From Pseudomonas protegens CHA0 (lineage in GTDB: Bacteria > Pseudomonadota > Gammaproteobacteria > Pseudomonadales > Pseudomonadaceae): a DNA stretch of 64,000 nt. This document shows, one piece after another, positions 26,507-37,181 of this stretch (position 1 is the first letter of the stretch; every line of letters begins with the position of its first letter). The DNA lies in assembly GCF_000397205.1 (NCBI RefSeq), contig NC_021237.1, positions 3,039,001 through 3,103,000 of the forward strand. The letters are read 5' to 3'. The position numbers and the translations under genes were made by a program. The notes below the pieces were generated by a model. The model worked only from the letters and a program-made list of their open reading frames with translations, was not told the origin of the DNA and searched no databases.

Positions 26507-27579
26507 CGACGCCTCCGCAAGCGCAGGCGCTTGAGCCGCTGGCGCCAGTCATGGGCAGGCAGCAGGAAGTTCGACTGGGTGAAGAAGCGTTGCAGCGGGT
26601 TCTGCGGCCAGCGCTCGCGCAGCACCAGCAGCACGCTGAGCAGCAACGCCGTGGCCAGGGGCCAGTGGTACAGGGCCTGGGCCGGGCGTGCCTGGGTCGG
26701 TTGCTGGGCCACCGGTTCCAGTTGATCGAGGGTTTGCTTGATCGCTTGCAGCTCCTGGCCGTCCCGGGCGCGGAAGTAGCGCCCGCCCGTGACTTGCGCC
26801 AGCTCCTTGAGGGCCGGTTCGTCCAGGTCCAGGCTCGGGTTGATGCCCAGCACGCCGAGGGTGGCGCTCTGTTCCGGGTCGGCGCCGATGCCGATGGGGT
26901 AGATCTTCACTCCTTCCTCGGCGGCCAGCCGGGCGGCGGTGATGGGGGCGATCTCGCCGCCGTTGTTGGCGCCGTCGGTGACCAGGATCAGCACCCGGCT
27001 CTGGGCCGGGCGCTGGCGCAGGCGCTTGAGGGCCAGGCCGATGGCATCGCCGATGGCGGTGTTCTTGCCGGCGATGCCGATCTTCGCTTCATCCAGCCAG
27101 ACCCGCACCGTGTGCCGGTCGAAGGTCAGGGGCGCCTGCAGGTAGGCCTTGCTGCCGAACAGGATCAGGCCCACCCGGTCGCCTTCGCGGTGTTCGAGAA
27201 AGTCCCCCAGCAGGTGCTTGACCAGGTTCAGGCGGCTGACGTCCTCGTCCTGCCATTGCATGTCGGGGAAATCCATGGAACCGGAAACGTCCACCGCCAC
27301 CAGCAGGTCGCGGCCGCTGGCGGCCACCGGCAAGGGTTCGCCCAGCCATTGCGGGCGCGCGGCGGCCAACAGCAGCAGGAGCCAGAGCAGGATGAAACGC
27401 ACCTGCTGGCGCCAGGCTGGCAGGTGGGCGCGGGCCCGGCGCTTGGACAGGCCTTCCAGGTCACTGAGAAAACTCACTTTCAGCGCCGGCTCGCCGCTGT
27501 CGGCCACCGGCAGCACCAGGCGCAGCAGCCAGGGCAGCGGCAGCAGGACGAAGACCCAGGGCCAGGCGAACTCAAACAT
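26503..27579 (-). CDS. batA: BatA-like VWA-domain membrane protein
   Basis: 358 residues. N-terminal helices, a VWA domain with an intact MIDAS DVSGS at 97-101 and the later TDGANNGGEIAP, then a C-terminal membrane helix (WPLATALLLSVLLVLRERW). MIDAS-containing VWA proteins often partner MoxR AAA+ ATPases. The start overlaps the DUF4381 gene by 8 bp. The stop overlaps the start of the next VWA gene by 4 bp. Confidence 0.92.
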   Translation of the reverse strand: MFEFAWPWVFVLLPLPWLLRLVLPVADSGEPALKVSFLSDLEGLSKRRARAHLPAWRQQVRFILLWLLLLLAAARPQWLGEPLPVAASGRDLLVAVDVSGSMDFPDMQWQDEDVSRLNLVKHLLGDFLEHREGDRVGLILFGSKAYLQAPLTFDRHTVRVWLDEAKIGIAGKNTAIGDAIGLALKRLRQRPAQSRVLILVTDGANNGGEIAPITAARLAAEEGVKIYPIGIGADPEQSATLGVLGINPSLDLDEPALKELAQVTGGRYFRARDGQELQAIKQTLDQLEPVAQQPTQARPAQALYHWPLATALLLSVLLVLRERWPQNPLQRFFTQSNFLLPAHDWRQRLKRLRLRRRR

Positions 27580-28066
27580 GCTTGCGAATCCAGGTGTCCA
27601 CCGCCTGGGTCAGGCCGGCGATGGCTTTGTCGTCGAGCTTGCACTCGGGCTTGTAGGCGCCTTCCACCAGCACCATCCAGCGGGTCAGGCCGGCGGCCGG
27701 GCAACGGTTGTCGAGGAACGCCAGCCATTTGCGCCCGTTCAGGGTGTGGCTCTGGCTGTAGGGGTAATGGTTGCGGCACAGGCGCTTGAGCAGGGCATTC
27801 AAGGCCTGCAGCCAGGCGCCGGCGGGGGCACCGTCATAGGGCTTGGGCAGCAGCGCCAGTTCTGCCAGGGCGGCCAGGCGCACCGGGTCCAGGGGCTGCT
27901 CGCTGCGGGCGCGCACGGCCTTGCGCGGCCACAGGTGGCGCCAGTGCCAGAGGGCCAGGCCCAGCAGCGGCAGCAGGATCGCCAGCAGCCACCAGCCCGG
28001 GGCTGGTGGCCACAGGCTGACCGCGGGCGGCGGCAGCAGCGGTTGCAGTTGTTCCAGGCTGCTCAT
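27572..28066 (-). CDS. DUF4381 domain membrane protein
   Basis: 164 residues: an N-terminal helix (WWLLAILLPLLGLALWHW) and a small cytoplasmic domain (PVRLAALAELALLPKPYDG...LLKRLCRNHY). Typical of DUF4381 proteins between DUF58 and BatA genes. The start overlaps the DUF58 stop (ATGA). No catalytic motif is visible; a structural partner of the VWA proteins is likely. Confidence 0.88.
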   Translation of the reverse strand: MSSLEQLQPLLPPPAVSLWPPAPGWWLLAILLPLLGLALWHWRHLWPRKAVRARSEQPLDPVRLAALAELALLPKPYDGAPAGAWLQALNALLKRLCRNHYPYSQSHTLNGRKWLAFLDNRCPAAGLTRWMVLVEGAYKPECKLDDKAIAGLTQAVDTWIRKHV

Positions 28067-29004
28067 CGGCCGGCTCCGGGGCGCTGCGGGTTGAGGTACT
28101 CGCGCAGCTGCTCGACCATCTCGCTCTGGGTGCTCAGGGGCATCAGCAGCACCCGCAGCTTTTGCGCCAGGCGTTCCCAGCGGGCGATACGCGCTTCGCT
28201 CATGGCGCGGTAGGCCTGGCGCAGGTCGTAGTTCAGGGTGTCCAGCTCCAGCTGGGCGCCGCGTTCGGCAAAGCGCAGCAGGCCGGCGGCGGGCAGGGCG
28301 TGGTCCAGAGGGTCGGAAAGGGGCATCAACAGCAGGTCGCAATGGCGCGACAGCAGGCTCAGTTGCTGCTCGGCGGCGTCGCTCAGGGCGCGTTCGTCGC
28401 AGATCACGATCACCAGGCTGCCGGGGCGCAGGACTTCGCGCCCGCGCAGCAGCGCGGTGCCCAGGGCGTCGCGCTGGGGGCGGGCTTCGCTGTGCAGCGA
28501 CTGGTTGACCCGCACCAGGCGGTTGAGCAACTGCAACAGGCTCTGCTTGCTGCGCCGCGGCTTGATCTCGTAATGCTCGTCGTCGCCGTAGACCAGCCCG
28601 CCGACCCGGTCGTTATGGCCCAGGGCGGCCCAGCCGATCAGGCTCGCGGCCTGGGCGGCGAGCACCGACTTGAACATCAGCCCCGAGCCGAAGAACAGCT
28701 GGCGGCTCTGTTCCACCATGATGAAGATCGGCCGCTCGCGCTCTTCGTGGAACAGTTTGGTGTGCGGTTCCTGGGTGCGCGCGGTAACCCGCCAGTCGAT
28801 GGTGCGCACGTCGTCGCCGGCCTGGTAGACCCGCACCTGGTCGAAGTCCACGCCGCGCCCGCGCAGCTTGGAGTGGTGCAGGCCGATCAGCGGGCTGCGC
28901 TGGCTGGGGGTGGAGAACAGCTGCACCTCGCGCACGCGATGGCGCATCTCGATCAGCTCGCCGAGGGTGATGCGAATGCCGGGTTCGGCAACGGGCTGGG
29001 TCAT
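28063..29004 (-). CDS. DUF58 domain protein
   Basis: 313 residues with the defining DUF58 segment (about 45-90) VYQAGDDVRTIDWRVTAR and a degenerate VWA-like fold (FIMVEQSRQLFFGS, where a MIDAS Asp might be expected). DUF58 proteins are nearly always encoded beside MoxR ATPases, as here, 5 bp downstream. Cytosolic, probably a MoxR partner or client (inference). Confidence 0.9.
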   Translation of the reverse strand: MTQPVAEPGIRITLGELIEMRHRVREVQLFSTPSQRSPLIGLHHSKLRGRGVDFDQVRVYQAGDDVRTIDWRVTARTQEPHTKLFHEERERPIFIMVEQSRQLFFGSGLMFKSVLAAQAASLIGWAALGHNDRVGGLVYGDDEHYEIKPRRSKQSLLQLLNRLVRVNQSLHSEARPQRDALGTALLRGREVLRPGSLVIVICDERALSDAAEQQLSLLSRHCDLLLMPLSDPLDHALPAAGLLRFAERGAQLELDTLNYDLRQAYRAMSEARIARWERLAQKLRVLLMPLSTQSEMVEQLREYLNPQRPGAGR

Positions 29005-29009
29005 GGGCT

Positions 29010-29969
<960 letters not shown>

Positions 29970-30134
29970 CGGTGACTGTTCCTGGAGAGGGTGCGCCCCG
30001 GGCGTTGAGGGAACGTCGGGGCTGGGGGCGATACTTTAATCCATAGCGGGGGTCGGCGACTAACGGGGAAAACCTGATTTGGCGAATTAGTCGAAAAAAA
30101 ATCCGTGTTTTATTCAGCACCACGCGCGCCCCCG

Positions 30135-30216
30135 GTAGGAGCCGGCTTGCCGGCGAAGAGGCCGGCAGGGTTTGCGGCGGGGCCGAAGACGCCTTCGCTG
30201 GCAAGCCAGCTCCTAC
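30135..30216. repeat. REP doublet (REPIN) 5
   Basis: Inverted REP pair, left arm GCCGGCTTGCCGGC, right arm GCTGGCTTGCCAGC type. It lies upstream of moxR and just after the stop of the small gene ending at 30233. Confidence 0.92.
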
Positions 30217-30232
30217 CGGGAAGGGCGGCGGG

Positions 30233-30589
30233 TCAGGACAACTGGCTGATGTAGGTGCCGGTGCCCTTGAGGATGTTCTGCAGGGTTTCCTCCACTTCGG
30301 CCAGGTCCGAGGCAGCGGTGCTGTGGCGGATCTCCAGGTGGTCGGCGCCGTTCAGGGCGTCGGCGTCGGCCGCGGCGATTTCGATCAGCAGGGTGGTGGG
30401 GCTCAGGGTCACCTTGACGCCATCGAGGGTCGAGGGCTCGCCGTCGAGGGTGATCTCCAGTTCGTCTTCGTCCGGGTAGCGGCTCATCAGAAACATCTCG
30501 CCCTGGCTGCTGTGGCAGCAGAGCATGGCCATGTTGTCTTCTTCGTCGTCGCAGGGGTTGGCGATCAGGTGGGCGGTGGTCATGTGCAT
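30233..30589 (-). CDS. Small acidic protein of unknown function, Pseudomonas type
   Basis: 118 residues, strongly acidic (PCDDEEDNMAM, RYPDEDELEITLDGEP), with a beta-rich pattern and no signal peptide or membrane helix. I recognise similar proteins as conserved hypotheticals in Pseudomonas but know no function. Start at ATG 30589 (MHMTTAHLIANP) is preferred because AGGA lies eight bases upstream. Transcribed away from gdhB and separated from moxR by a REPIN, so probably monocistronic. Confidence 0.75.
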   Translation of the reverse strand: MHMTTAHLIANPCDDEEDNMAMLCCHSSQGEMFLMSRYPDEDELEITLDGEPSTLDGVKVTLSPTTLLIEIAAADADALNGADHLEIRHSTAASDLAEVEETLQNILKGTGTYISQLS

Positions 30590-31135
30590 GGGGGCATTCC
30601 TGAGAGAGTGGCCGGGCGGGCAGAAAGGAAACAATTCTGCCAGCCCGATGGAATTTCTGCTGGCTTGTCTGTCAGAGAACAGGTCGTGAACACAATCGCT
30701 GCGGCAGTCACTTTTGGTACGCAAGTACCGTGAATCCGGGGAAAAAAACCGGTTTTTCCACCGCGGCTGCTAGTGTTGCTCAAAGCGTGAGCGTTCTGCT
30801 GCGTGCCGTTGACCGAATATGTCGCAGCATCGCAAGCAGCTGTCACATCGCACTCGTTAAGCTGCGCAGCGGACAATTTGTTCTTAGTGCAATAGGTTGC
30901 GTCTGATTTGCGATGGTCACCTGTAAAGGCATTGCGCTCGGTTTCCCGGCAAGCGTCAGTCGTTTTTGCAGATGCCCATCCCGGAAGGTGAATGTGACCT
31001 GTGCGTCTCGTCCAGCTTCACCCACCTGTCATCCTGCTACCTCTGCCCGAGACCAGGAGCAGGATGCAGCACCGCCCCGCGAGGGGTTTGCACGCGACGC
31101 TTCCATCAATAACAAGCCCAAGCGGAGTACCACAG
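30590..31135. promoter_or_regulatory. Divergent promoter region between the small acidic gene and gdhB
   Basis: 546 bp without a supported gene. It holds two short inverted repeats, GGTAC-GCAA-GTACC at 30716-30729 and a near-palindrome GGAAAAAAACCGGTTTTTCC at 30740-30759, which could be regulator sites for either gene. Small ORFs here lack ribosome sites and family features. Confidence 0.5.
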
Positions 31136-34100
31136 ATGGCGTTCTTCACCGCAGCCAGCAAAGCCGACTTCCAGCACCAACTGCAAGCGGCACTGGCGCA
31201 GCACATCAGTGAACAGGCACTGCCACAAGTGGCGCTGTTCGCTGAACAATTCTTCGGCATCATTTCCCTGGACGAACTCACCCAGCGTCGCATGTCCGAC
31301 CTGGCGGGCTGCACCCTTTCTGCCTGGCGCCTGCTTGAGCGCTTCGACCACGGGCAACCGCAGGTCCGCGTCTACAACCCCGATTACGAACGCCATGGCT
31401 GGCAGTCGACCCACACTGCTGTGGAAGTCCTGCACCACGACCTGCCGTTTTTGGTGGACTCGGTACGCACCGAGCTCAACCGTCGCGGCTACAGCATCCA
31501 CACCCTGCAGACCACCGTGCTCAGCGTACGTCGTGGCAGCAAGGGCGAGCTGCTGGAAATCCTGCCCAAGGGCACCCAGGGCGAAGGCATCCAGCAAGAG
31601 TCGCTGATGTACCTGGAGATCGACCGTTGCGCCAATGCCGCCGAACTCAGCGTGCTGGGCAAGGAGTTGGAACAGGTACTGGGCGAAGTGCGGGTCGCCG
31701 TGGCCGACTTCGAGCCGATGAAGGCCAAGGTCCAGGAACTGATCCAGAGCATCGACAACAGCCAGTTCCCGATCGCCGCCGAAGAAAAGACCGAGATCAA
31801 GAGCTTCCTCGAATGGCTGGTGGGCAACCACTTCACCTTCCTCGGTTATGAAGAATTCGTGGTCGGCGCCGACCAGGACGGCGGGCATATCGAATATGAC
31901 CCGAGCTCCTTCCTCGGTCTGGCCAAGCTGCTGCGCGCCGGCCTCACCAGCGATGACCTGCGCATCGAAGACTACGCCGTCAACTACCTGCGCGAACCGA
32001 CGCCGCTGTCCTTCGCCAAGGCCGCGCACCCGAGCCGTGTGCACCGTCCGGCCTACCCGGATTTCGTCTCGATCCGCCAGATCGATGCCGACGGCAAGGT
32101 CATCAAGGAATGCCGCTTCATGGGCCTGTACACCTCTTCGGTGTACGGCGAGAGCGTGCGGGTGATCCCTTACATCCGCCGCAAGGTCGAAGCCATCGAG
32201 CAGCGCTCGGGCTTCCAGGCCAAGGCGCACCTGGGCAAGGAACTGGCCCAGGTGCTGGAGGTACTGCCTCGCGATGATCTGTTCCAGACCCCGGTGGACG
32301 AGCTGTTCAGCACCGTGATGTCCATCGTGCAGATCCAGGAACGCAACAAGATCCGCGTGTTCCTGCGCAAAGACCCGTACGGCCGCTTCTGCTACTGCCT
32401 GGCCTACGTGCCGCGCGACATCTATTCCACCGAAGTGCGGCAGAAGATCCAGCAAGTGCTGATGGATCGCCTGCAAGCCACCGACTGCGAGTTCTGGACC
32501 TTCTTCTCCGAGTCGGTACTGGCCCGCGTGCAGTTGATCCTGCGGGTGGACCCGAAGCAGCGCATCGACATCGATCCGCTGCTGCTGGAAAAAGAAGTGG
32601 TGCAGGCCTGCCGCAGCTGGCAGGACGACTACGCCAGCCTGGTGGTGGAAAGCTTCGGCGAAGCCCACGGCACCAACGTGCTGGCGGACTTCCCCAAAGG
32701 CTTCCCGGCCGGCTACCGCGAGCGCTTCGCTGCCCATTCGGCGGTGGTGGACATGCAGCACCTGCTGAGCCTCACCGAAGCCAACCCGCTGGTGATGAGC
32801 TTCTACCAGCCCCTGGGCCAGGTCTCCGGCCAGCGCGAGCTGCACTGCAAGCTGTACCACGCCGACACCCCGCTGGCGCTGTCCGACGTGCTGCCGATCC
32901 TGGAAAACCTCGGCCTGCGCGTGCTGGGCGAATTCCCGTACCGCCTGCGTCACAACAATGGCCGTGAGTTCTGGATCCACGACTTCGCCTTCACCGCCGC
33001 CGAAGGCCTGGACCTGGATATCCAGCAGCTCAACGACACGCTGCAGGACGCCTTCGTCCATATCGTGCGTGGCGATGCCGAGAACGATGCCTTCAACCGC
33101 CTGGTGCTGACCGCCGGCCTGCCATGGCGCGACGTGGCGCTGCTGCGTGCCTACGCCCGCTACCTGAAGCAGATCCGCCTGGGCTTCGACCTGGGCTACA
33201 TCGCCAGCACCCTGAACAACCACACCGACATCGCCCGCGAGTTGACCCGGTTGTTCAAGACCCGCTTCTACCTGGCGCGCAAGCTCACCAGCGACGACCT
33301 GGAAGACAAGCAGCAGCGTCTGGAGCAGGCGATCCTCACCGCCCTGGACGACGTACAGGTGCTCAACGAAGACCGCATCCTGCGGCGCTACCTGGACCTG
33401 ATCAAGGCCACCCTGCGCACCAACTTCTACCAGACCGACGCCAACGGCCAGAACAAGTCGTACTTCAGCTTCAAGTTCAACCCGCACGCGATCCCAGAGC
33501 TGCCGAAACCGGTGCCCAAGTTCGAAATCTTCGTCTACTCGCCGCGTGTCGAAGGCGTGCACCTGCGCTTCGGCAACGTTGCCCGTGGCGGCCTGCGCTG
33601 GTCCGACCGTGAAGAAGACTTCCGCACCGAAGTCCTGGGCCTGGTCAAAGCTCAGCAAGTGAAGAACTCGGTGATCGTGCCGGTGGGCGCCAAGGGCGGC
33701 TTCCTGCCCCGTCGCCTGCCACTGGGCGGCAGCCGGGACGAGATCGCGGCCGAGGGCATCGCCTGCTACCGCATCTTCATCTCCGGCCTGCTGGACATCA
33801 CCGACAACCTGAAGGACGGCGCCCTGGTGCCGCCGGCCAACGTCGTGCGCCATGACGACGATGACCCCTACCTGGTGGTCGCGGCGGACAAGGGCACTGC
33901 GACCTTCTCCGACATCGCCAACGGCATTGCCATCGACTACGGCTTCTGGCTGGGTGACGCCTTCGCCTCCGGTGGTTCGGCCGGTTACGACCACAAGAAG
34001 ATGGGCATCACCGCCAAGGGCGCGTGGGTTGGCGTGCAGCGCCACTTCCGCGAGCGCGGCATCAATGTCCAGGAAGACAGCATCACCGTGGTCGGCGTCG

Positions 34101-35995
34101 GCGACATGGCCGGCGACGTGTTCGGCAACGGCTTGCTGATGTCCGACAAGCTGCAACTGGTGGCGGCGTTCAACCACCTGCACATCTTCATCGACCCGAA
34201 CCCGGATCCGGCCACCAGCTTCGTCGAGCGCCAGCGCATGTTCGCGCTGCCGCGTTCGGCCTGGAGCGACTACGACACCAGCATCATGTCCGAAGGCGGC
34301 GGTATCTTCTCGCGTAGCGCCAAGAGCATCGCCATCTCGCCGCAGATGAAAGAGCGCTTCGACATCCAGGCCGACAAGCTGACCCCGACCGAGCTGCTCA
34401 ACGCCTTGCTCAAGGCGCCGGTGGACCTGCTGTGGAACGGTGGTATCGGCACCTACGTCAAGGCCAGCACCGAGAGCCACGCCGATGTCGGCGACAAGGC
34501 CAACGACGCCCTGCGCGTCAACGGTAACGAGCTGCGCTGCAAGGTGGTGGGCGAGGGCGGCAACCTGGGCATGACCCAGCTGGGTCGTGTGGAGTTCGGC
34601 CTCAATGGCGGCGGTTCCAACACCGACTTCATCGACAACGCCGGTGGCGTGGACTGCTCCGACCACGAAGTGAACATCAAGATCCTGCTCAACGAAGTGG
34701 TGCAGGCCGGTGACATGACCGACAAGCAGCGCAACCAGCTGCTGGCGAGCATGACCGACGAAGTCGGCGGCCTGGTGCTGGGCAACAACTACAAGCAGAC
34801 CCAGGCCCTGTCCCTGGCTGCGCGCCGTGCCTACGAGCGTGCCGCCGAGTACAAGCGCCTGATGAGCGACCTGGAAGGCCGTGGCAAGCTGGACCGCGCC
34901 ATCGAGTACCTGCCGACCGAGGAGCAGCTCACCGAGCGCGCCGCCACCGGCAAGGGCCTGACCCGTCCGGAACTGTCGGTGCTGATTTCCTACAGCAAGA
35001 TCGACCTCAAGGAAGCCCTGCTCAAGTCCCTGGTACCGGATGACGACTACCTGACCCGTGACATGGAGACCGCGTTCCCGCCAAGCCTGGTGGCCAAGTT
35101 CTCCGAGGCCATGCGTCGCCATCGTCTCAAGCGCGAGATCGTCAGCACCCAGATCGCCAACGACCTGGTCAACCACATGGGCATCACCTTCGTGCAGCGC
35201 CTGAAGGAGTCCACCGGCATGAGCCCGGCGAACGTCGCCGGTGCCTATGTGATCGTGCGGGACATCTTCCACCTCCCGCACTGGTTCCGTCAGATCGAAG
35301 CCCTGGACCACCAGGTTTCGGCTGAAGTGCAACTGGCGTTGATGGACGAGCTGATGCGCCTGGGCCGTCGTGCCACCCGCTGGTTCCTGCGCAGCCGGCG
35401 CAACGAGCAGGATGCGGCGCGTGACGTTGCGCACTTCGGTCCGCACCTGGCGGCGCTGGGCCTGAAGCTCGACGAGCTGCTCGAAGGCCCGACCCGCGAG
35501 GGCTGGCAAGCCCGTTACACCGCCTATGTCGAAGCCGGTGTGCCGGAGTTGCTGGCGCGCATGGTTGCAGGCACTACCCACCTGTACACCCTGCTGCCGA
35601 TCATCGAGGCCGCTGATGTGACCGGACACGATGCGGCGGAAGTGGCCAAGGCCTACTTCGCCGTCGGCAGTGCCCTCGACCTGCCGTGGTACCTGCAGCA
35701 GATCAGCGATCTGCCGGTGGCCAACAACTGGCAGGCGGCGGCGCGCGAAGCCTTCCGCGATGACGTGGACTGGCAGCAGCGGGCGATCACCATCAAGGTC
35801 CTGCAGATGGCCGATGCGCCGGATGACATGGAGGCCCGTGTGGCTCTGTGGCTGGAGCAGAACGCGAGCATGGCCGATCGCTGGCGCGCCATGATGGTGG
35901 AAATCCGTGCCGCCAGCGGCACCGACTACGCCATGTATGCGGTGGCCAACCGCGAGTTGCTGGACCTGGCCATGAGCGGTCAGTCGGTGCTGTAA
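31136..35995 (+). CDS. gdhB: NAD-specific glutamate dehydrogenase, large (180-kDa) class
   Basis: 1,619 residues, matching the L_180 class of NAD-glutamate dehydrogenase (P. aeruginosa GdhB is about 1,620). A long N-terminal regulatory part precedes a catalytic core with FGNVARGGLRWSDREEDFRTE, the active-site lysine K853 in PVGAKGGF, and the Rossmann part VVGVGDMAGDVFGNG. It oxidises glutamate to 2-oxoglutarate and ammonia in catabolism; in P. aeruginosa it is allosterically activated by arginine, which suits a genome with arginine pathways. ATG 31136 (MAFFTAASKADF) has GGAG nine bases upstream. Monocistronic, with a terminator after it. Confidence 0.95.
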   Translation: MAFFTAASKADFQHQLQAALAQHISEQALPQVALFAEQFFGIISLDELTQRRMSDLAGCTLSAWRLLERFDHGQPQVRVYNPDYERHGWQSTHTAVEVLHHDLPFLVDSVRTELNRRGYSIHTLQTTVLSVRRGSKGELLEILPKGTQGEGIQQESLMYLEIDRCANAAELSVLGKELEQVLGEVRVAVADFEPMKAKVQELIQSIDNSQFPIAAEEKTEIKSFLEWLVGNHFTFLGYEEFVVGADQDGGHIEYDPSSFLGLAKLLRAGLTSDDLRIEDYAVNYLREPTPLSFAKAAHPSRVHRPAYPDFVSIRQIDADGKVIKECRFMGLYTSSVYGESVRVIPYIRRKVEAIEQRSGFQAKAHLGKELAQVLEVLPRDDLFQTPVDELFSTVMSIVQIQERNKIRVFLRKDPYGRFCYCLAYVPRDIYSTEVRQKIQQVLMDRLQATDCEFWTFFSESVLARVQLILRVDPKQRIDIDPLLLEKEVVQACRSWQDDYASLVVESFGEAHGTNVLADFPKGFPAGYRERFAAHSAVVDMQHLLSLTEANPLVMSFYQPLGQVSGQRELHCKLYHADTPLALSDVLPILENLGLRVLGEFPYRLRHNNGREFWIHDFAFTAAEGLDLDIQQLNDTLQDAFVHIVRGDAENDAFNRLVLTAGLPWRDVALLRAYARYLKQIRLGFDLGYIASTLNNHTDIARELTRLFKTRFYLARKLTSDDLEDKQQRLEQAILTALDDVQVLNEDRILRRYLDLIKATLRTNFYQTDANGQNKSYFSFKFNPHAIPELPKPVPKFEIFVYSPRVEGVHLRFGNVARGGLRWSDREEDFRTEVLGLVKAQQVKNSVIVPVGAKGGFLPRRLPLGGSRDEIAAEGIACYRIFISGLLDITDNLKDGALVPPANVVRHDDDDPYLVVAADKGTATFSDIANGIAIDYGFWLGDAFASGGSAGYDHKKMGITAKGAWVGVQRHFRERGINVQEDSITVVGVGDMAGDVFGNGLLMSDKLQLVAAFNHLHIFIDPNPDPATSFVERQRMFALPRSAWSDYDTSIMSEGGGIFSRSAKSIAISPQMKERFDIQADKLTPTELLNALLKAPVDLLWNGGIGTYVKASTESHADVGDKANDALRVNGNELRCKVVGEGGNLGMTQLGRVEFGLNGGGSNTDFIDNAGGVDCSDHEVNIKILLNEVVQAGDMTDKQRNQLLASMTDEVGGLVLGNNYKQTQALSLAARRAYERAAEYKRLMSDLEGRGKLDRAIEYLPTEEQLTERAATGKGLTRPELSVLISYSKIDLKEALLKSLVPDDDYLTRDMETAFPPSLVAKFSEAMRRHRLKREIVSTQIANDLVNHMGITFVQRLKESTGMSPANVAGAYVIVRDIFHLPHWFRQIEALDHQVSAEVQLALMDELMRLGRRATRWFLRSRRNEQDAARDVAHFGPHLAALGLKLDELLEGPTREGWQARYTAYVEAGVPELLARMVAGTTHLYTLLPIIEAADVTGHDAAEVAKAYFAVGSALDLPWYLQQISDLPVANNWQAAAREAFRDDVDWQQRAITIKVLQMADAPDDMEARVALWLEQNASMADRWRAMMVEIRAASGTDYAMYAVANRELLDLAMSGQSVL

Positions 35996-36017
35996 CGGCC
36001 TGACCCCGCCCGGAACC

Positions 36018-36054
36018 AAAAAAGCCCCGTATCTTGCGATACGGGGCTTTTTTA
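36018..36054. terminator. Bidirectional intrinsic terminator between gdhB and the META lipoprotein gene
   Basis: Perfect GC-rich stem AAAGCCCCGTAT / ATACGGGGCTTT with a six-base loop, flanked by A-run on the left and T-run on the right. It therefore serves both convergent genes. Confidence 0.95.
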
Positions 36055-36092
36055 TTGCCTGCCGGTTTGTACCGGTTGGCGGGTGGCTCGGC

Positions 36093-36905
36093 TCAGTGGG
36101 CCGCCGAGGCGTCCTGCTCGACCACCATGTCCAGCACATAGACGCTGGACGGGGCATCGGCGGGTGCATTCTTCCACTCGTACTGCTTGACCCGCAGCAC
36201 ATTGCGCACGCCGTCCTGGTGCTCGTAGCCCTCGATGGACTGGTACAGCGGGTGCCAGGTGTCCTGGGTCGGCAGTTGCAGGCCGGCGTCGTCGTAGCGG
36301 CGCTCACGTACTTGCAGGCACTGGAAGTCGGGGATCAGCGGGTGGCTGCACTTGACGGTCTTGGCCGCCACTTCCAGGAAGCGGGTCTGGCCCTGGCTGC
36401 CGTAGCGGGTTTCCGGGGTGGGCTGGCCTTCGAACGTGAGCAGGGTGCCGTCCTGGGTGGCCAGTTGCAGGGTCGGGGTCGACTGGTCGCCGCCGAAGGT
36501 GGTGCGCAGGTCGCCCTTGAGCAGGTTGGCGATTTGTGCGTCCAGGGCCATCAGTTTCGGCTCGCAGGCCATCAGGGTGGCGGCCAGTGGCTGTACCTTG
36601 AGCACGCCATTTTCATGCTGGAAGCCGCCGAACTGGCGGTTGCAGCCGCCGCTGATGCTCAGGTTCTGCCCGGCGAAGGTCAGGCGCAGCTGGCGCTCGA
36701 TGCCCTTGTCCAGGGCGGCGACGGGCTTGCCCGCCGCATCGCGGGCCGCAACCAGCTGCCAGTAGTAGGCGGACAGCGCAGGCTGGGCGCTGACGGAGGC
36801 AGTGCTGGCGGGCATGGAAGAAGATCCTTCAGGGGTGGTGGAAGCCGGGGTGCAGGCCTGGAGCAGGGCGGCACAGACGGATACGAGGAGGATGTTTTGC
36901 TTCAT
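36093..36905 (-). CDS. META/DUF4377 domain lipoprotein (HslJ-like)
   Basis: 270 residues. Lipoprotein signal MKQNILLVSVCAALLQAC with a Cys at 18, Ser/Thr-rich linker, a META domain (YYWQLVAARDAAGKPV... ISGGCNRQFGGF, with MACEPKLMALD) and a C-terminal DUF4377 part (CSHPLIPDFQCLQVRERRYD). META/HslJ proteins are envelope proteins linked to stress or antibiotic tolerance, with no known enzymatic role. Start at ATG 36905 is set by the lipobox. Convergent with gdhB. Confidence 0.88.
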   Translation of the reverse strand: MKQNILLVSVCAALLQACTPASTTPEGSSSMPASTASVSAQPALSAYYWQLVAARDAAGKPVAALDKGIERQLRLTFAGQNLSISGGCNRQFGGFQHENGVLKVQPLAATLMACEPKLMALDAQIANLLKGDLRTTFGGDQSTPTLQLATQDGTLLTFEGQPTPETRYGSQGQTRFLEVAAKTVKCSHPLIPDFQCLQVRERRYDDAGLQLPTQDTWHPLYQSIEGYEHQDGVRNVLRVKQYEWKNAPADAPSSVYVLDMVVEQDASAAH

Positions 36906-37181
36906 GGTTCGCTCTTTCAGCCTTGATGGAGTATGGCCTGCCGCATGGGGGGCAGGCCCAGGCCGGTAACCTGTGGCGGTGAGGTCGTCGGGCCAGTGCT
37001 GCGTGGGCCGCAAGCCGCCGCAGGGCGACCTCCGCCGTTACCGATTGCGATGTGACAGCACTGTGCCAGTTCGGTTTCATCGTCGGGGGTGCCCGGGAGT
37101 GTTACCAAATCTTGCACGCTGCCGGTGAGCGCCGTTGCCTGCTTCCGGCCGGGCGCTGCGGGCCAGGTGTGGACGCCCGCC

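Noticed and set aside
30913..31212. 99-codon ORF on + before gdhB
   Set aside because: Overlaps the gdhB start in another frame, has no ribosome site and no recognisable composition.
31106..36307. 1,733-codon open frame on - opposite gdhB
   Set aside because: Antisense shadow in a GC-rich gene; gdhB is unambiguous and the antisense protein shows no recognisable domain.
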